From: JBOGEB01 sp050743125
GTDB taxonomy: Bacteria; Actinomycetota; Nitriliruptoria; Euzebyales; Egibacteraceae
Reading direction: 5' to 3'
DNA length: 23,313 bases
Assembly (NCBI GenBank): GCA_050743125.1
Contig: JBOGEB010000055.1
Coordinates: forward strand, 1 to 23,313
The notes under the pieces were generated by a model. The model was not told the DNA's origin. It saw only the letters and a program-made list of their open reading frames with translations, and did no database searches. A program made the translations under genes and the position numbers. This document shows, one piece after another, positions 15,055 to 23,161 of the stretch (position 1 is the stretch's first letter; the number at the start of each line of letters is the position of its first letter).

Positions 15055-15912
15055 ATGAGCGGCCTGCAATTGCTCTGCGTCCATGCCCACCCGGACGACG
15101 AGTCGATCAGCACTGGCGGGGTGCTCGCGCGCTACGCCGACGAGGGGATCCGTACTGCGGTCGTGACCTGCACCGGGGGCGAGCGCGGCGAGATCGTTGG
15201 GCAGGACATGGATCCCGACGAGATCCGGCCGCACCTGCGCCAGGTGCGTGAGACGGAGCTGTCCCGTGCGTTGGACATCCTGGCCGCCGGACCGCCGCGC
15301 TTCCTCGGCTACGTCGACTCCGGGATGATGGGCACCGACGGCAACCACGACGAGGCCTCGTTCTGGCGGGCGCCGTTCGATGAGGCGGTCGCCCGAATGG
15401 TCGCGCAGATCCGCGCGCTGCGGCCGGACGTCCTCGTGACGTACGACGCGTTCGGGGGCTACGGCCATCCCGACCACATCCAGTCCCACCGCGTCGCCTG
15501 CGCGGCAGTCGAGGCCGCGGACGTCGCCGCGCTCTACCCGGAGACGGGCCCGGCTTGGCGGGCGCGCAAGGTCTACTTTGCCGTGATCCCCAAGAGCGCG
15601 ATCGTCCGGTTCAACGTCGAGCTGATCCGGCAGGGGCTGCCCTCGCCGTTCGGCGCGATCGACCGGGTCGAGGACCTGCCGTTCGGCATCGCGGACGAGC
15701 GGGTCACGACCGTGGTCGACGTCCGCGCCTGGCAGGGGCGCAAGGTCGCCGCGATCCGCGCCCACGCCACACAGCTCGGGACGGACTCGTTCTTCCTCAA
15801 CCTCCCGGACGAGCTGCTCGAGATGTTCGGGGAGGAGTGGTTCGTCCGCTACCGCAGCGACGTCGACGTGCCCGAGGTGGAGGACGACCTGTTCGCGGGA
15901 CTGCGGAGCTGA
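15055..15912 (+). CDS. PIG-L/LmbE zinc deacetylase, MshB/Mca type
   Basis: This 285-residue protein has the zinc site AHPDDES (H12, D15) and a distal histidine in GGYGHPDHIQSH (about H138). The stretch TCTGGERGEIVG, the VDSGMMGTDGN motif and LRPDVLVTYDAFGGYGHPDH are typical of MshB and Mca. MshB deacetylates GlcNAc-inositol in mycothiol synthesis; Mca cleaves mycothiol conjugates in detoxification. I cannot separate the two: the GGERG stretch looks Mca-like, whereas the region after DSGM resembles MshB relatives. Either assignment implies a mycothiol-making actinobacterium. ATG 15055 is chosen from the family amino terminus and the -10 box; the open frame further upstream overlaps the divergent rnd gene. 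Confidence 0.85.
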   Translation: MSGLQLLCVHAHPDDESISTGGVLARYADEGIRTAVVTCTGGERGEIVGQDMDPDEIRPHLRQVRETELSRALDILAAGPPRFLGYVDSGMMGTDGNHDEASFWRAPFDEAVARMVAQIRALRPDVLVTYDAFGGYGHPDHIQSHRVACAAVEAADVAALYPETGPAWRARKVYFAVIPKSAIVRFNVELIRQGLPSPFGAIDRVEDLPFGIADERVTTVVDVRAWQGRKVAAIRAHATQLGTDSFFLNLPDELLEMFGEEWFVRYRSDVDVPEVEDDLFAGLRS

Positions 15913-15980
15913 GGAGCGCGAAGAGCGTGTGTCGAAGACCGGGTCAGCGTGGGTGGCCTGGGCGGGTTCCGCTGGTCGTC

Positions 15981-16045
15981 CTTGGGTTTCCCACAGTGAA
16001 ACGCCTGTCGGCGATTCCGCGACACCGCCCTGTAGGCGCTCCGAC
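15981..16045 (+). repeat. Dispersed intergenic repeat, copy A
   Basis: This copy lies between the convergent ends of the deacetylase and upp genes. It shares CTTGGGTTT (15981-15989), a 17-base core GTCGGCGATTCCGCGAC (16007-16023), then one mismatch, CCGCCCT, and a final TCCGAC with copy B at 17900-17975. CGCCT (16002-16006) and AGGCG (16034-16038) could pair into a stem around the core. Confidence 0.6.
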
Positions 16046-16053
16046 CTATGCCC

Positions 16054-16683
16054 TCATGGCGAAAACGTGCCGAACAGGCGGTCGCCGAAGTCGCCGAGGC
16101 CGGGGAGGATGAAGCCGCGGTCGTCGAGTCCGTCGTCGAGGGCGGCGGTGACGACGCTGACGTCGGGGTGAGCGGCGGCAAGGCGGGCGACGCCCTCGGG
16201 GGCGGCGACGACGCAGACGAGCCGGACGTCGGTCGCGCCGCGCTCTTTCAGCACGTGGGCCGCGAGCGTCGCTGAGCCGCCCGTGGCCAGCATCGGGTCG
16301 AGCAGGAGCACCGCCGCGCCGACGAGCGGCGGGACCTTGAGGTAGTAGGACGTCGGTTGAAGCGTCTCCTCGTCGCGTTCGAGGCCCGCATAGCCGACGC
16401 GGACGTCCGGAAGGAGGTCCGTGACCGCCGTGAGCAGGCCGAGGCCGGCGCGGAGGATCGGGACAGCGACGACGGGCCGGTCGAGCAGCCGGGCGGACGT
16501 GTCCTGCAGCGGGGTCGTCACCGTGCCCTCCCGCACCGGCAGATCACGGGTCGCCTCGAGCACGAGCACCGTCGACAGCCGCTGCGCCAGGTGGCGGAAC
16601 CGCTCCGGCGGTGTGGTGGCATCCCGCAGCCCGGCCAGGAGATGGCCCGCCAACGGATGATCGACGACCCGCACGGTACCCAT
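16054..16683 (-). CDS. upp: Uracil phosphoribosyltransferase
   Basis: This 209-residue enzyme makes UMP from uracil and PRPP in pyrimidine salvage. The PRPP loop is AVLLLDPMLATGGSATLA, and the uracil-site carboxyl end is LDDRGFILPGLGDFGDRLFGT. VVAVPILRAGLGL and the DEETLQP-YYLKVP segment are further family hallmarks. ATG 16683 follows a TACGAT box by 8 bases, with no Shine-Dalgarno site. It is divergent from the nucleoside-type ABC importer, an arrangement that fits joint salvage of imported nucleosides or bases. Confidence 0.96.
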   Translation of the reverse strand: MGTVRVVDHPLAGHLLAGLRDATTPPERFRHLAQRLSTVLVLEATRDLPVREGTVTTPLQDTSARLLDRPVVAVPILRAGLGLLTAVTDLLPDVRVGYAGLERDEETLQPTSYYLKVPPLVGAAVLLLDPMLATGGSATLAAHVLKERGATDVRLVCVVAAPEGVARLAAAHPDVSVVTAALDDGLDDRGFILPGLGDFGDRLFGTFSP

Positions 16684-16691
16684 CGTTACGG

Positions 16692-16722
16692 ATCGTAGCG
16701 GTTGAGGCGTTCGCAATAGACT
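16692..16722. promoter_or_regulatory. Divergent -10 elements for upp and the BMP operon
   Basis: TACGAT on the minus strand (16692-16697) lies 8 bases before the upp ATG. TAGACT on the plus strand (16717-16722) lies upstream of the lipoprotein gene. The two are only 19 bases apart, so their polymerase sites overlap and the promoters could compete. Confidence 0.45.
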
Positions 16723-16750
16723 CGGGGCCGAATCGATGGGAGGGGGGCTC

Positions 16751-17986
16751 ATGCGAGCGCTGCGCGGCGTCTTTGTGCTGCTCGTGTTGACGCTGGCCGC
16801 GGTCGCGTGCGGGAGCGACGCTGGTGGACAGACGGGACCGGCCGGGCGGCCGGGCGGGAACGAGGCCGCCGGGTCTCTGGCGAGCGCGACGGTCAAGCCC
16901 GACGATCTCTGCAAGACCGAGTACGGCAACGTCAAGGCGCCCCAGGGCTTGCGCGTCGGCCTCGTGACCGACCTGGGGCAGGTCGACGACGGCACGTTCA
17001 ACCAGTTCGCGTTCGAGGGGATGAAGGCCGCCGAGCGGTGTTTCAACATCAAGACGAGCTTCATCGAGACCACCTCGCAGGCCGACTACGCGCGCAACCT
17101 CGATGAGGCCCTCCGTGAGCGGCCCGACGTCGTGATCACCGTCGGCTTCCTGCTCGGGACCGACACCCTGAGGTTCGCGCAGACCCACCCGGAGACAAAG
17201 TTCATCGGCGTCGACCAGCTCCAGGAGCGCTACCCGTCCAACTACGTCGGCGTCCTGTTCCGCGAGGACGAGTCCGGCTTCATCGCCGGCGCGATGGCGG
17301 GCCTGCTCACGAGGTCCGGCGCCGTCGCCGTGATCGGCGGTCGCCAGGACGTCCCCAGTGTCGTCCGGTTCGTGAACGGCTTCGCCCAGGGCGCCAAGTA
17401 CGTGAATCCCTCCATCGACGTTCGTCACGTCTACACCGACTCGTTCACCGACCAGGCCAAGGGTGTGTCCGCCGCGAAACAGTTCCTCGGCGAGGGCGCG
17501 GACGTGATCTTCGGGGCTGGGGGCCAGACCGGCTCCGGCGGGATCAAGGCCGCGGCTGCGGACGGCGCCTGGGTGATCGGCGTCGACCAGGACGAGTACT
17601 TCACGACCTTCAGCAAGGGCAAGGCTCCGGGCGCCGACCGGCTCGCGACCTCGGCGATGAAGCGGGTCGACCTCGGGGTGTTCACCGAGATCGCGAAGGC
17701 GGTCACGGGCCAGTTCACGAGTGGAGCGTTCGTCGGCGACGCTGGGAACGGCGGGGTGACGTATGCCCCCTTCCACGACGCGAAGATCCCCGGTGACGTC
17801 GCGAAGCGGGTCGAGGAGGTCCGCAAGGGCCTGGCCGACGGGAGCATCGAAACCGGCATCGACCCCGCGACCGGCCAGATCGTCAACCAGTTGTTCATTC
17901 TTGGGTTTACAGCGGTGAGGCGTTCTGGTGGGCTTTCGTCGGCGATTCCGCGACGCCGCCCTCCGGTGTTCCGACACACGGTCTAA
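16751..17986 (+). CDS. BMP-family (PnrA-like) substrate-binding lipoprotein of a nucleoside ABC importer
   Basis: This 411-residue secreted lipoprotein has a signal peptide (MRALRGVFVLLVLTLAAVAC) with a lipidated cysteine at about 20, then the BMP fold: VGLVTDLGQVDDGTFNQFAF, DVVITVGFLLG, YVGVLFREDESGFIAGAMAG, IGGRQDVPSVVRFVNGFAQG and VIGVDQDEYFT. It should capture purine or other nucleosides and deliver them to the permeases encoded downstream. ATG 16751 is preferred over ATG 16736 because the bases between them (GGGAGGGGGG) supply the ribosome binding site. The last 28 codons (384-411, from LGFTAV to the stop) lie in a dispersed repeat and look unrelated to the family, so the native carboxyl end was probably near residue 381. 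Confidence 0.9.
   Translation: MRALRGVFVLLVLTLAAVACGSDAGGQTGPAGRPGGNEAAGSLASATVKPDDLCKTEYGNVKAPQGLRVGLVTDLGQVDDGTFNQFAFEGMKAAERCFNIKTSFIETTSQADYARNLDEALRERPDVVITVGFLLGTDTLRFAQTHPETKFIGVDQLQERYPSNYVGVLFREDESGFIAGAMAGLLTRSGAVAVIGGRQDVPSVVRFVNGFAQGAKYVNPSIDVRHVYTDSFTDQAKGVSAAKQFLGEGADVIFGAGGQTGSGGIKAAAADGAWVIGVDQDEYFTTFSKGKAPGADRLATSAMKRVDLGVFTEIAKAVTGQFTSGAFVGDAGNGGVTYAPFHDAKIPGDVAKRVEEVRKGLADGSIETGIDPATGQIVNQLFILGFTAVRRSGGLSSAIPRRRPPVFRHTV
17900..17975 (+). repeat. Dispersed repeat, copy B, overlapping the 3' end of the BMP gene
   Basis: This copy shares CTTGGGTTT (17900-17908), the 17-base core GTCGGCGATTCCGCGAC (17938-17954), then one mismatch, CCGCCCT (17956-17962) and TCCGAC (17970-17975) with copy A. 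It carries about 11 more bases than copy A between the conserved blocks. It is read through as the carboxyl tail of the BMP protein, and the next ATPase gene begins 20 bases later. Confidence 0.6.
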
Positions 17987-17994
17987 CTGAGTCG

Positions 17995-19527
17995 ATGTCC
18001 GACCGCGCCACGCCCGTTCTCGAGCTGCGCGGGGTGACGAAGCGGTTCGGTGCCGTTGTGGCGAACCAGGACGTGGACCTGGCGGTCGCCCGGGGTGAGA
18101 TCCACTGCCTGCTCGGCGAGAACGGGGCCGGCAAGAGCACGCTGATGAACGTCGCGTACGGCCTGTGTCAGCCGGACTCCGGCGAGATCCGCGTCCACGG
18201 CCAACCGGTCCGGTTCGGCTCTCCCTCCGACGCGATCGCCGCGGGAATCGGGATGGTGCACCAGCACTTCCAGCTCGTCGGCGTGCTCAGCGTCGCCGAG
18301 AACGTCGTCCTCGGACGGGAGGTCCGGCGCGGTTTGATGCTCGACCGCGCCCGCGCCCGCCGGGTTGTCGCTGACCTGTCCGAGCGCTACGGCCTGGCGG
18401 TCGACCCCGACGCCGTCGTCGGGGAGCTGTCCGTCGGCGCGCAGCAGCGGGTCGAGCTGATCAAGGCGCTCTACCGGGACGCGGAGATCCTCGTCCTCGA
18501 CGAGCCCACCGCCGTGCTGACGCCGGGCGAGGTCGAGGAGCTCTTCGGCCTGGTCCGCAGCCTGGCTGGGCAGGGCAAGTCGATCGTCTTCATCACCCAC
18601 AAGCTCCGGGAGGTGCTCGCGGTTGCCGGCCGCGTGACCGTCCTGCGCGCCGGCCGCGTCGTCGGCGCCGTGGATCCGCGCACCGCCACCGTGCGCAGCC
18701 TGGCCGCGCTGATGGTCGGCCGCGACGTGTCGTTCGAGGTGGCGAAGGCCCCGGCTCAGCCCGGTCGACCGGTGCTGCGGGTCCGCGGCCTCGAGGTCGC
18801 CGACGACCGCGGCGTGCTGACCGTCCAGGGGCTCGACCTGGAGGTCCGCGCCGGCGAGATCCTTGGCATCGCCGGCGTCGAGGGCAACGGGCAGCGCGAG
18901 CTCGTCGAGGCGATCACCGGCATGCGGGCACCGGTCGCGGGCGAGGTCACGATCGACGGCCGGAGCGCCGCTGGCCTCACTCCTCGCCAGGTCGAAGGGC
19001 TCGGCGTCGGCCATGTTCCCGAGGATCGGCGCAAACACGGCGTCGTCGCGCCCTTCCCGATCAGCGACAACCTTGTGCTCAACCGCTATCAGCGCCGTCC
19101 GTACTCGCGACGGTTCGTGCTCCAGCGCGCCGTCGTCGAACGGCACGCGGCCACGCTGGTGCGTGAGTTCGACATCCGCGCGCCCAGCGTGCGGACGCCG
19201 GTGGGGCAACTGTCCGGCGGCAACCAGCAGAAGGTCGTCGTCGCCCGCGAGCTGTCTGGGGACCGCAAGCTCCTCGTCGCCGCGCAGCCGACCCGCGGCC
19301 TGGACGTCGGCTCAATCGAGTTCATCCACGCCCAGATCGTGCGGCGGCGGGACGCCGGCGCGGCGGTGCTGCTCGTGTCGGCCGAGCTCGACGAGGTCCT
19401 GTCCCTGGCCGACCGGGTCGCGGTGCTCTACCGCGGCCGGCTCGTCAGCGTGATGGACCGCGCCGAGGCGAACCGTGAGCGTCTGGGGCTGCTCATGGCC
19501 GGCGGGCGGGAGGAGGTCGTGCCGTGA
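17995..19527 (+). CDS. ABC transporter ATPase, two nucleotide-binding domains (nucleoside uptake type)
   Basis: The 510-residue protein carries two ABC domains. Domain 1 has Walker A GENGAGKST, the Q-loop region MVHQHFQL, a signature variant LSVGAQQRVEL and Walker B ILVLDEPTAVLTP. Domain 2 has a changed P-loop (GVEGNGQREL), signature LSGGNQQKVV and a Walker B-like LLVAAQPTRGLDVG lacking the catalytic Asp-Glu. This asymmetry is normal for the RbsA/YufO-type importers that pair with BMP lipoproteins, where domain 1 provides most of the hydrolysis. The gene starts 8 bases after the BMP stop, with no good ribosome binding site, and its stop overlaps the next start (GTGA), so it belongs to one operon. 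Confidence 0.93.
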   Translation: MSDRATPVLELRGVTKRFGAVVANQDVDLAVARGEIHCLLGENGAGKSTLMNVAYGLCQPDSGEIRVHGQPVRFGSPSDAIAAGIGMVHQHFQLVGVLSVAENVVLGREVRRGLMLDRARARRVVADLSERYGLAVDPDAVVGELSVGAQQRVELIKALYRDAEILVLDEPTAVLTPGEVEELFGLVRSLAGQGKSIVFITHKLREVLAVAGRVTVLRAGRVVGAVDPRTATVRSLAALMVGRDVSFEVAKAPAQPGRPVLRVRGLEVADDRGVLTVQGLDLEVRAGEILGIAGVEGNGQRELVEAITGMRAPVAGEVTIDGRSAAGLTPRQVEGLGVGHVPEDRRKHGVVAPFPISDNLVLNRYQRRPYSRRFVLQRAVVERHAATLVREFDIRAPSVRTPVGQLSGGNQQKVVVARELSGDRKLLVAAQPTRGLDVGSIEFIHAQIVRRRDAGAAVLLVSAELDEVLSLADRVAVLYRGRLVSVMDRAEANRERLGLLMAGGREEVVP

Positions 19528-20651
19528 ATCGTCCACGCGGCTGGTTCGACCGCTACTCCCGGTTGGCCCCGTTCACCGTGCCGCTCTACGCCATCGTGGT
19601 GGCGGTCGTCGTCGGGGGGCTGGTGATCCTCGCCGCGGGCGCGAACCCGGTCACGGCCTACGGCGCGCTGTTCAACGGGGCGTTCGGGGGGGTCGACGCG
19701 ATCGCCGGGTCGCTCGCGCGGTCGATCCCGTTCATCATCGCCTCGGTCGCGGTCGCCTTCGGGTTCAAGGCGGGGCTGTTCAACATCGGCGCGGAGGGGC
19801 AGCTGCTCGTCGGCGCGCTCGCCAGTGCCTGGGTCGGCACGCTGAGCTGGGTCGCCGGCCTACCGGGGATCGTGGCGGTGCCGGTGGTGCTCGGGGCAGG
19901 AGCGCTCGGCGGGCTGGGATACGGCGGCATCCCGGGTGTGCTCAAGGCCCGCACTGGCGCGCACGAGGTCATCACGACGATCATGCTCAACGCGATCGCG
20001 CTGCGCCTGGTCGAGTGGCTGATCTCGTCCCGCGATCCGGTGATCCTGCTCGATGCGTCCTCGTCGGTGCCCCGCACCCACCCGATCGCCGCCAGCGCGC
20101 GACTGCCGCAGCTCCTGGCGGGCACCGGCCTCCACGCCGGGCTGCTCGTCGCGGTGGGCTTGAGCGTGCTGGTCTGGTTCGTGCTCATGCGCACGACGTT
20201 CGGGTTCGAGGTCCGCACTGTGGGGATCAACCCGGACGCGGCCCGTTACGCGGGCATGAGCGTGCGCCGCGCGATGCTTTCGGTACTTGCGTGCTCGGGC
20301 GCGCTCGCGGGGATCGCCGGCGCGGGGGAGATCTCCGGCGCCCAGGGGTTCCTCACGCCGGGCTCGTTCGCGGGGGTCGGGTTCGACTCGATCGGCATTG
20401 CGCTGCTCGCCCGCGCGAACCCGCTCGCGGTGATTCCCACAGCGATCCTGTGGGGGGCGCTGCTCGCCGGCGCGCCGCGGATGCAACTCGAGGCCGGTCT
20501 GTCGATCGACCTCGTCCGGATCGTGCAGGCGCTCATCATCCTGTTCGTGGCGGCCGACGTGATCGTGCGGGGGTTGTTCCGCCTCGGCCGGTCCCGCGAC
20601 GGCGCTCAGGCCGCGGGGGCGGGGAGCTTCGCGAAGGGCTGGAGCCCGTGA
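19524..20651 (+). CDS. ABC transporter permease 1 (nucleoside uptake type)
   Basis: The GTG start overlaps the ATPase stop (GTGA), with GGAGGAGG upstream. The 375-residue, strongly hydrophobic protein has about eight to ten membrane helices and the BPD_transp_2 hallmarks: NIGAEGQLLVGAL, a long GLGYGGIPGVLKARTGAHEV loop that contacts the ATPase, EVITTIMLN, and VRTVGINPDAARYAGMSV. It forms half of the membrane channel together with the product of the next gene. By analogy with BMP-linked importers the substrate is probably purine and other nucleosides. The length is typical. Confidence 0.92.
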   Translation: MNRPRGWFDRYSRLAPFTVPLYAIVVAVVVGGLVILAAGANPVTAYGALFNGAFGGVDAIAGSLARSIPFIIASVAVAFGFKAGLFNIGAEGQLLVGALASAWVGTLSWVAGLPGIVAVPVVLGAGALGGLGYGGIPGVLKARTGAHEVITTIMLNAIALRLVEWLISSRDPVILLDASSSVPRTHPIAASARLPQLLAGTGLHAGLLVAVGLSVLVWFVLMRTTFGFEVRTVGINPDAARYAGMSVRRAMLSVLACSGALAGIAGAGEISGAQGFLTPGSFAGVGFDSIGIALLARANPLAVIPTAILWGALLAGAPRMQLEAGLSIDLVRIVQALIILFVAADVIVRGLFRLGRSRDGAQAAGAGSFAKGWSP

Positions 20652-21925
20652 GCGTGAGGGGACGCCCGCGGCTTTCCCGGCGCGAGGCGATCGGGTTGGT
20701 CTACGTCGTGGGTGGCCTGTTGCTCGCCGTCCGGGTCGCCGGAGCGCTGCCCGGTCAGGACGTCAGGTTCGCGGTTGGGGTCGGGCGGGGCGCCCCGCGA
20801 ATCGTCCTCGACCCGCGCGGCGCGGTGCTCGGCATCGGGGGACTGCTCGCCGTCCTGGGCGCGGTCGCGGTCACCGAGCGCTGGACCCGCCGCGCGGCGG
20901 GCATCGCGCTGACCGCCGCGACCGCGTTGCTCGTACCGCTTGTGCTCACCTGCAGCCTCGCGCTGTCGTCGTCGCGGCAGACGAACCTCGTCCCGCTGCT
21001 CGCTGAGTCGCTGCGGCTCGGCACCCCGATCGCGCTCGGCGCGCTCGCGGGGTTGTGGAGCGAGCGGTCCGGCGTCGTGAACATCGGCATCGAGGGGATG
21101 ATGCTCGCGGGCGCAGGCATCGGCTTCGTCGTCTACGCGCTGCTCGGCGGGTCCGGCGGCGCGCCACTGGGGTTCGCGGTGGTCGTGGCGGTGGCAACCG
21201 GTGGGCTGCTCGCCGCGCTCCACGCGGCGCTGTGCGTGACCTTCCGGGTCGACCAGATCGTCTCCGGCGTGGTGATCAACCTGCTCGCGCTCGGGGTGAC
21301 GAGCTTCCTGCGTCGGCAGGTGCTCCTGCCGCTGGGAATCGGCTCGGCGCGCACGCTGCCCGAATGGTCGATCCCGCTGTTGTCACAGCTCCCGCTGATC
21401 GGCCGGCCCCTGTTCACCGGCAAGCCGATCTTCTTCACGATGTTCGCGCTGTTCGTCGCGACCCAAGTCGTGCTGCTGCGGACTCCGTGGGGGCTACGGG
21501 TGCGATCGGTGGGGGAGAACCCGCACGCGGTGGAGACTCTCGGGATCGACGTGCTCCGCGCCCGCTATCAGGCGGTCATCCTGGGCGGGCTGATCGCGGG
21601 GCTCGCGGGAGCGTGGCTGTCGCTCGAGACGGTCGGCTCGTTCGACGCAGGGCTTGTGAACGGTCGCGGGTTCATCGCTCTGGCCGCCCTGATCTTTGGC
21701 AAGTGGCGGCCGTGGGGTGCCTTCGGCGGCGCCATGCTGTTCGGCTTCGCCGACGCGCTCGGCACGCGGATCCAGTTCCTGGGCGTGACGGTCGGCGGGC
21801 GCCCTGTGCCGAGCCAGTTCCTGCAGATCCTTCCGTTCGCCGTCACGATCGTCGTCCTGGCCGGCGCGATCGGCCGAGCCACCCCGCCCGCCTCCGTCGG
21901 CGTCCCCTACCAGCGGTCCCGGTAG
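20648..21925 (+). CDS. ABC transporter permease 2 (nucleoside uptake type)
   Basis: The GTG start overlaps the stop of permease 1 by the same GTGA device. The 425-residue protein is a BPD_transp_2 permease with NIGIEGMMLAGAGIG, TFRVDQIVSGVVINLLALG, VRSVGENPHAVETLGIDV and ALAALIFGKWRPWGA. An amino-terminal extension of about 110 residues with two or three extra helices precedes the core, which is somewhat longer than the partner subunit. It completes the importer: lipoprotein, double ATPase and two permeases. Its stop is 4 bases from the convergent stop of the peptidoglycan hydrolase gene, leaving no room for a conventional terminator between them. Confidence 0.92.
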   Translation: MSVRGRPRLSRREAIGLVYVVGGLLLAVRVAGALPGQDVRFAVGVGRGAPRIVLDPRGAVLGIGGLLAVLGAVAVTERWTRRAAGIALTAATALLVPLVLTCSLALSSSRQTNLVPLLAESLRLGTPIALGALAGLWSERSGVVNIGIEGMMLAGAGIGFVVYALLGGSGGAPLGFAVVVAVATGGLLAALHAALCVTFRVDQIVSGVVINLLALGVTSFLRRQVLLPLGIGSARTLPEWSIPLLSQLPLIGRPLFTGKPIFFTMFALFVATQVVLLRTPWGLRVRSVGENPHAVETLGIDVLRARYQAVILGGLIAGLAGAWLSLETVGSFDAGLVNGRGFIALAALIFGKWRPWGAFGGAMLFGFADALGTRIQFLGVTVGGRPVPSQFLQILPFAVTIVVLAGAIGRATPPASVGVPYQRSR

Positions 21926-21929
21926 CGCA

Positions 21930-23009
21930 TCAGCGCCCCGCGAGCGGGATGTCGTAGCCGATGTGGAGGTGGTGCTGATGGAAGCGGTCGGTGAAGTGGC
22001 CGGGATAGCCCAGGTCCCAGGGGCTGCCGACCTCGGTCGGACGGAGAGGGCCCTGGAGCGAGGCGAGCCATTTCACCATCGCGAGGGCGCCGGAGTTGCT
22101 GGGGCTGACGCGCGCGCCATCGACGGGGCCGATGTCGACCGCGCGGTAGGAGTAGTGATTGCTCACCTGGCAGGGCAGCGCGTTACCGCCGCCCACGCAC
22201 ATGCTGTGGCCGGTGTGCACCACGACGATGTTGAACGTGTGGACTTGGGCGAGCGCCTGCAGGACCGCGATGACCCGCGGGTCCATGCGCGGGTTCAGCA
22301 GGTCGGCGGCATCGCGGCGGGTCATCGTCACCCGCGGGCTGTTGATCAGCGCGGCCGGGTTGCCGGTGACGCCGCCGATGATGATCGGCCCGACGGTGGC
22401 CGCGGCGCCGTACTCGGCGGCCTTGGCGAGGACCATGTCGACATAGTCCCAGTCGTGGTTGTAGTGCCAGATCGCCTGTCGCAGCATCGCGGGGTTGCCG
22501 GCGCCGTTCGCGCCGAGATAGTTCGCGGCGCTGGCGATCGCATCGGCGGGGTTCCAGATGTCGGCGATGCCGTTGCCGTCGGCATCGACGCCGTACTGCG
22601 CCCAGGTGCCGGGCATGAACTGCATCGGTCCTTTCGCACCGGCTGCGGAGATCTGGTCTGGGCTCGTGCCGTGCCGGGTCTCGACCCAGCCGATCCCCGC
22701 GAGCACGGCCCACGACAGTCCCGGGCACCAGCGTGGGGGAGCCGCTCGGTAGAGCTGGAGCATCGCCGGAGGGATCTCGGCCAGCGCGGTCGCGGACGGC
22801 TGCAGGGTCCCCGCCTCCGGGCTGAGCTGCGAGATCACCCGTATGACACTGGTCGTCGCCGTGACAATCACGGTCAATCCCGCCACCACGACTCCGCCGC
22901 CGATCAGGAGCACGCGCCGAGTGAGCCCACCACTCGCGGTGAGCGTCTCGGAGGCGGGCGCGAGCTTTCTGGGGGCCGGGGGCGACAGTTGCGGTGGCGC
23001 GCTCACCAC
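21930..23009 (-). CDS. Membrane-anchored lytic transglycosylase fused to an M15-like peptidase domain
   Basis: This 359-residue protein has a cytoplasmic Pro-rich head, one membrane segment (about 33-55) and two extracytoplasmic domains. The SLT domain (about 95-200) has catalytic Glu110 in GIGWVETRHG, AKGPMQFMPGTWAQYG and IWNPADAIASAANYL. The second domain (about 243-355) has VSNHYSYRAVDIGPVDG and FTDRFHQHHLHIGYD, whose His285, Asp292 and final His cluster resemble the zinc site of VanY/M15 peptidases. It should cut both glycan and peptide parts of peptidoglycan. Such two-domain hydrolases are common in conjugation and secretion gene sets, so it may belong to a larger cluster to the right. 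GTG 23009 is supported by GGGGGAG 7 bases upstream. Confidence 0.8.
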   Translation of the reverse strand: MVSAPPQLSPPAPRKLAPASETLTASGGLTRRVLLIGGGVVVAGLTVIVTATTSVIRVISQLSPEAGTLQPSATALAEIPPAMLQLYRAAPPRWCPGLSWAVLAGIGWVETRHGTSPDQISAAGAKGPMQFMPGTWAQYGVDADGNGIADIWNPADAIASAANYLGANGAGNPAMLRQAIWHYNHDWDYVDMVLAKAAEYGAAATVGPIIIGGVTGNPAALINSPRVTMTRRDAADLLNPRMDPRVIAVLQALAQVHTFNIVVVHTGHSMCVGGGNALPCQVSNHYSYRAVDIGPVDGARVSPSNSGALAMVKWLASLQGPLRPTEVGSPWDLGYPGHFTDRFHQHHLHIGYDIPLAGR

Positions 23010-23088
23010 GTCCGGGCTCCCCCAAAGCGAGTGGTCGCCGAAACCGCAACAGCTCTCACAAAAACATACGACGATGGCTTGACGAGTC

Positions 23089-23161
23089 GGTCGCGTCGCG
23101 TCCCGGAAAGAGGCTCCGACCTAAAAGGCTCTTCGCGAGCGGAACCCGACGCGACGCGACC
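23089..23161 (-). promoter_or_regulatory. Leader with 14-bp perfect inverted repeat upstream of the hydrolase gene
   Basis: GGTCGCGTCGCGTC (23089-23102) and GACGCGACGCGACC (23148-23161) are perfect inverted complements separated by 45 bases. The loop itself can form a small hairpin (GCTC-TTCGC-GAGC). It lies about 80-150 bases before the GTG and about 25 bases after the stop of the upstream gene. It could be a terminator-like structure, an attenuator or a riboswitch. I could not match it to a named class. Confidence 0.5.

Noticed and set aside
7143..15937. The 11-mer GTGTGTCGAAG occurs both at 7143-7153 (in the CRP-like palindrome) and at 15927-15937.
   Set aside because: Only the first copy is part of a palindrome; the second lacks the ACACA arm, so the match is probably chance.
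16544..17977. A 477-codon minus-strand frame opposite the BMP gene.
   Set aside because: It mirrors the coding periodicity of the BMP gene and shows no recognisable domain.
19212..19320. Loss of the Walker B Asp-Glu in the second ATPase domain (LLVAAQPTRGLDVG) as a sign of gene decay.
   Set aside because: This variant is normal for double-domain ATPases of BMP-linked nucleoside importers.
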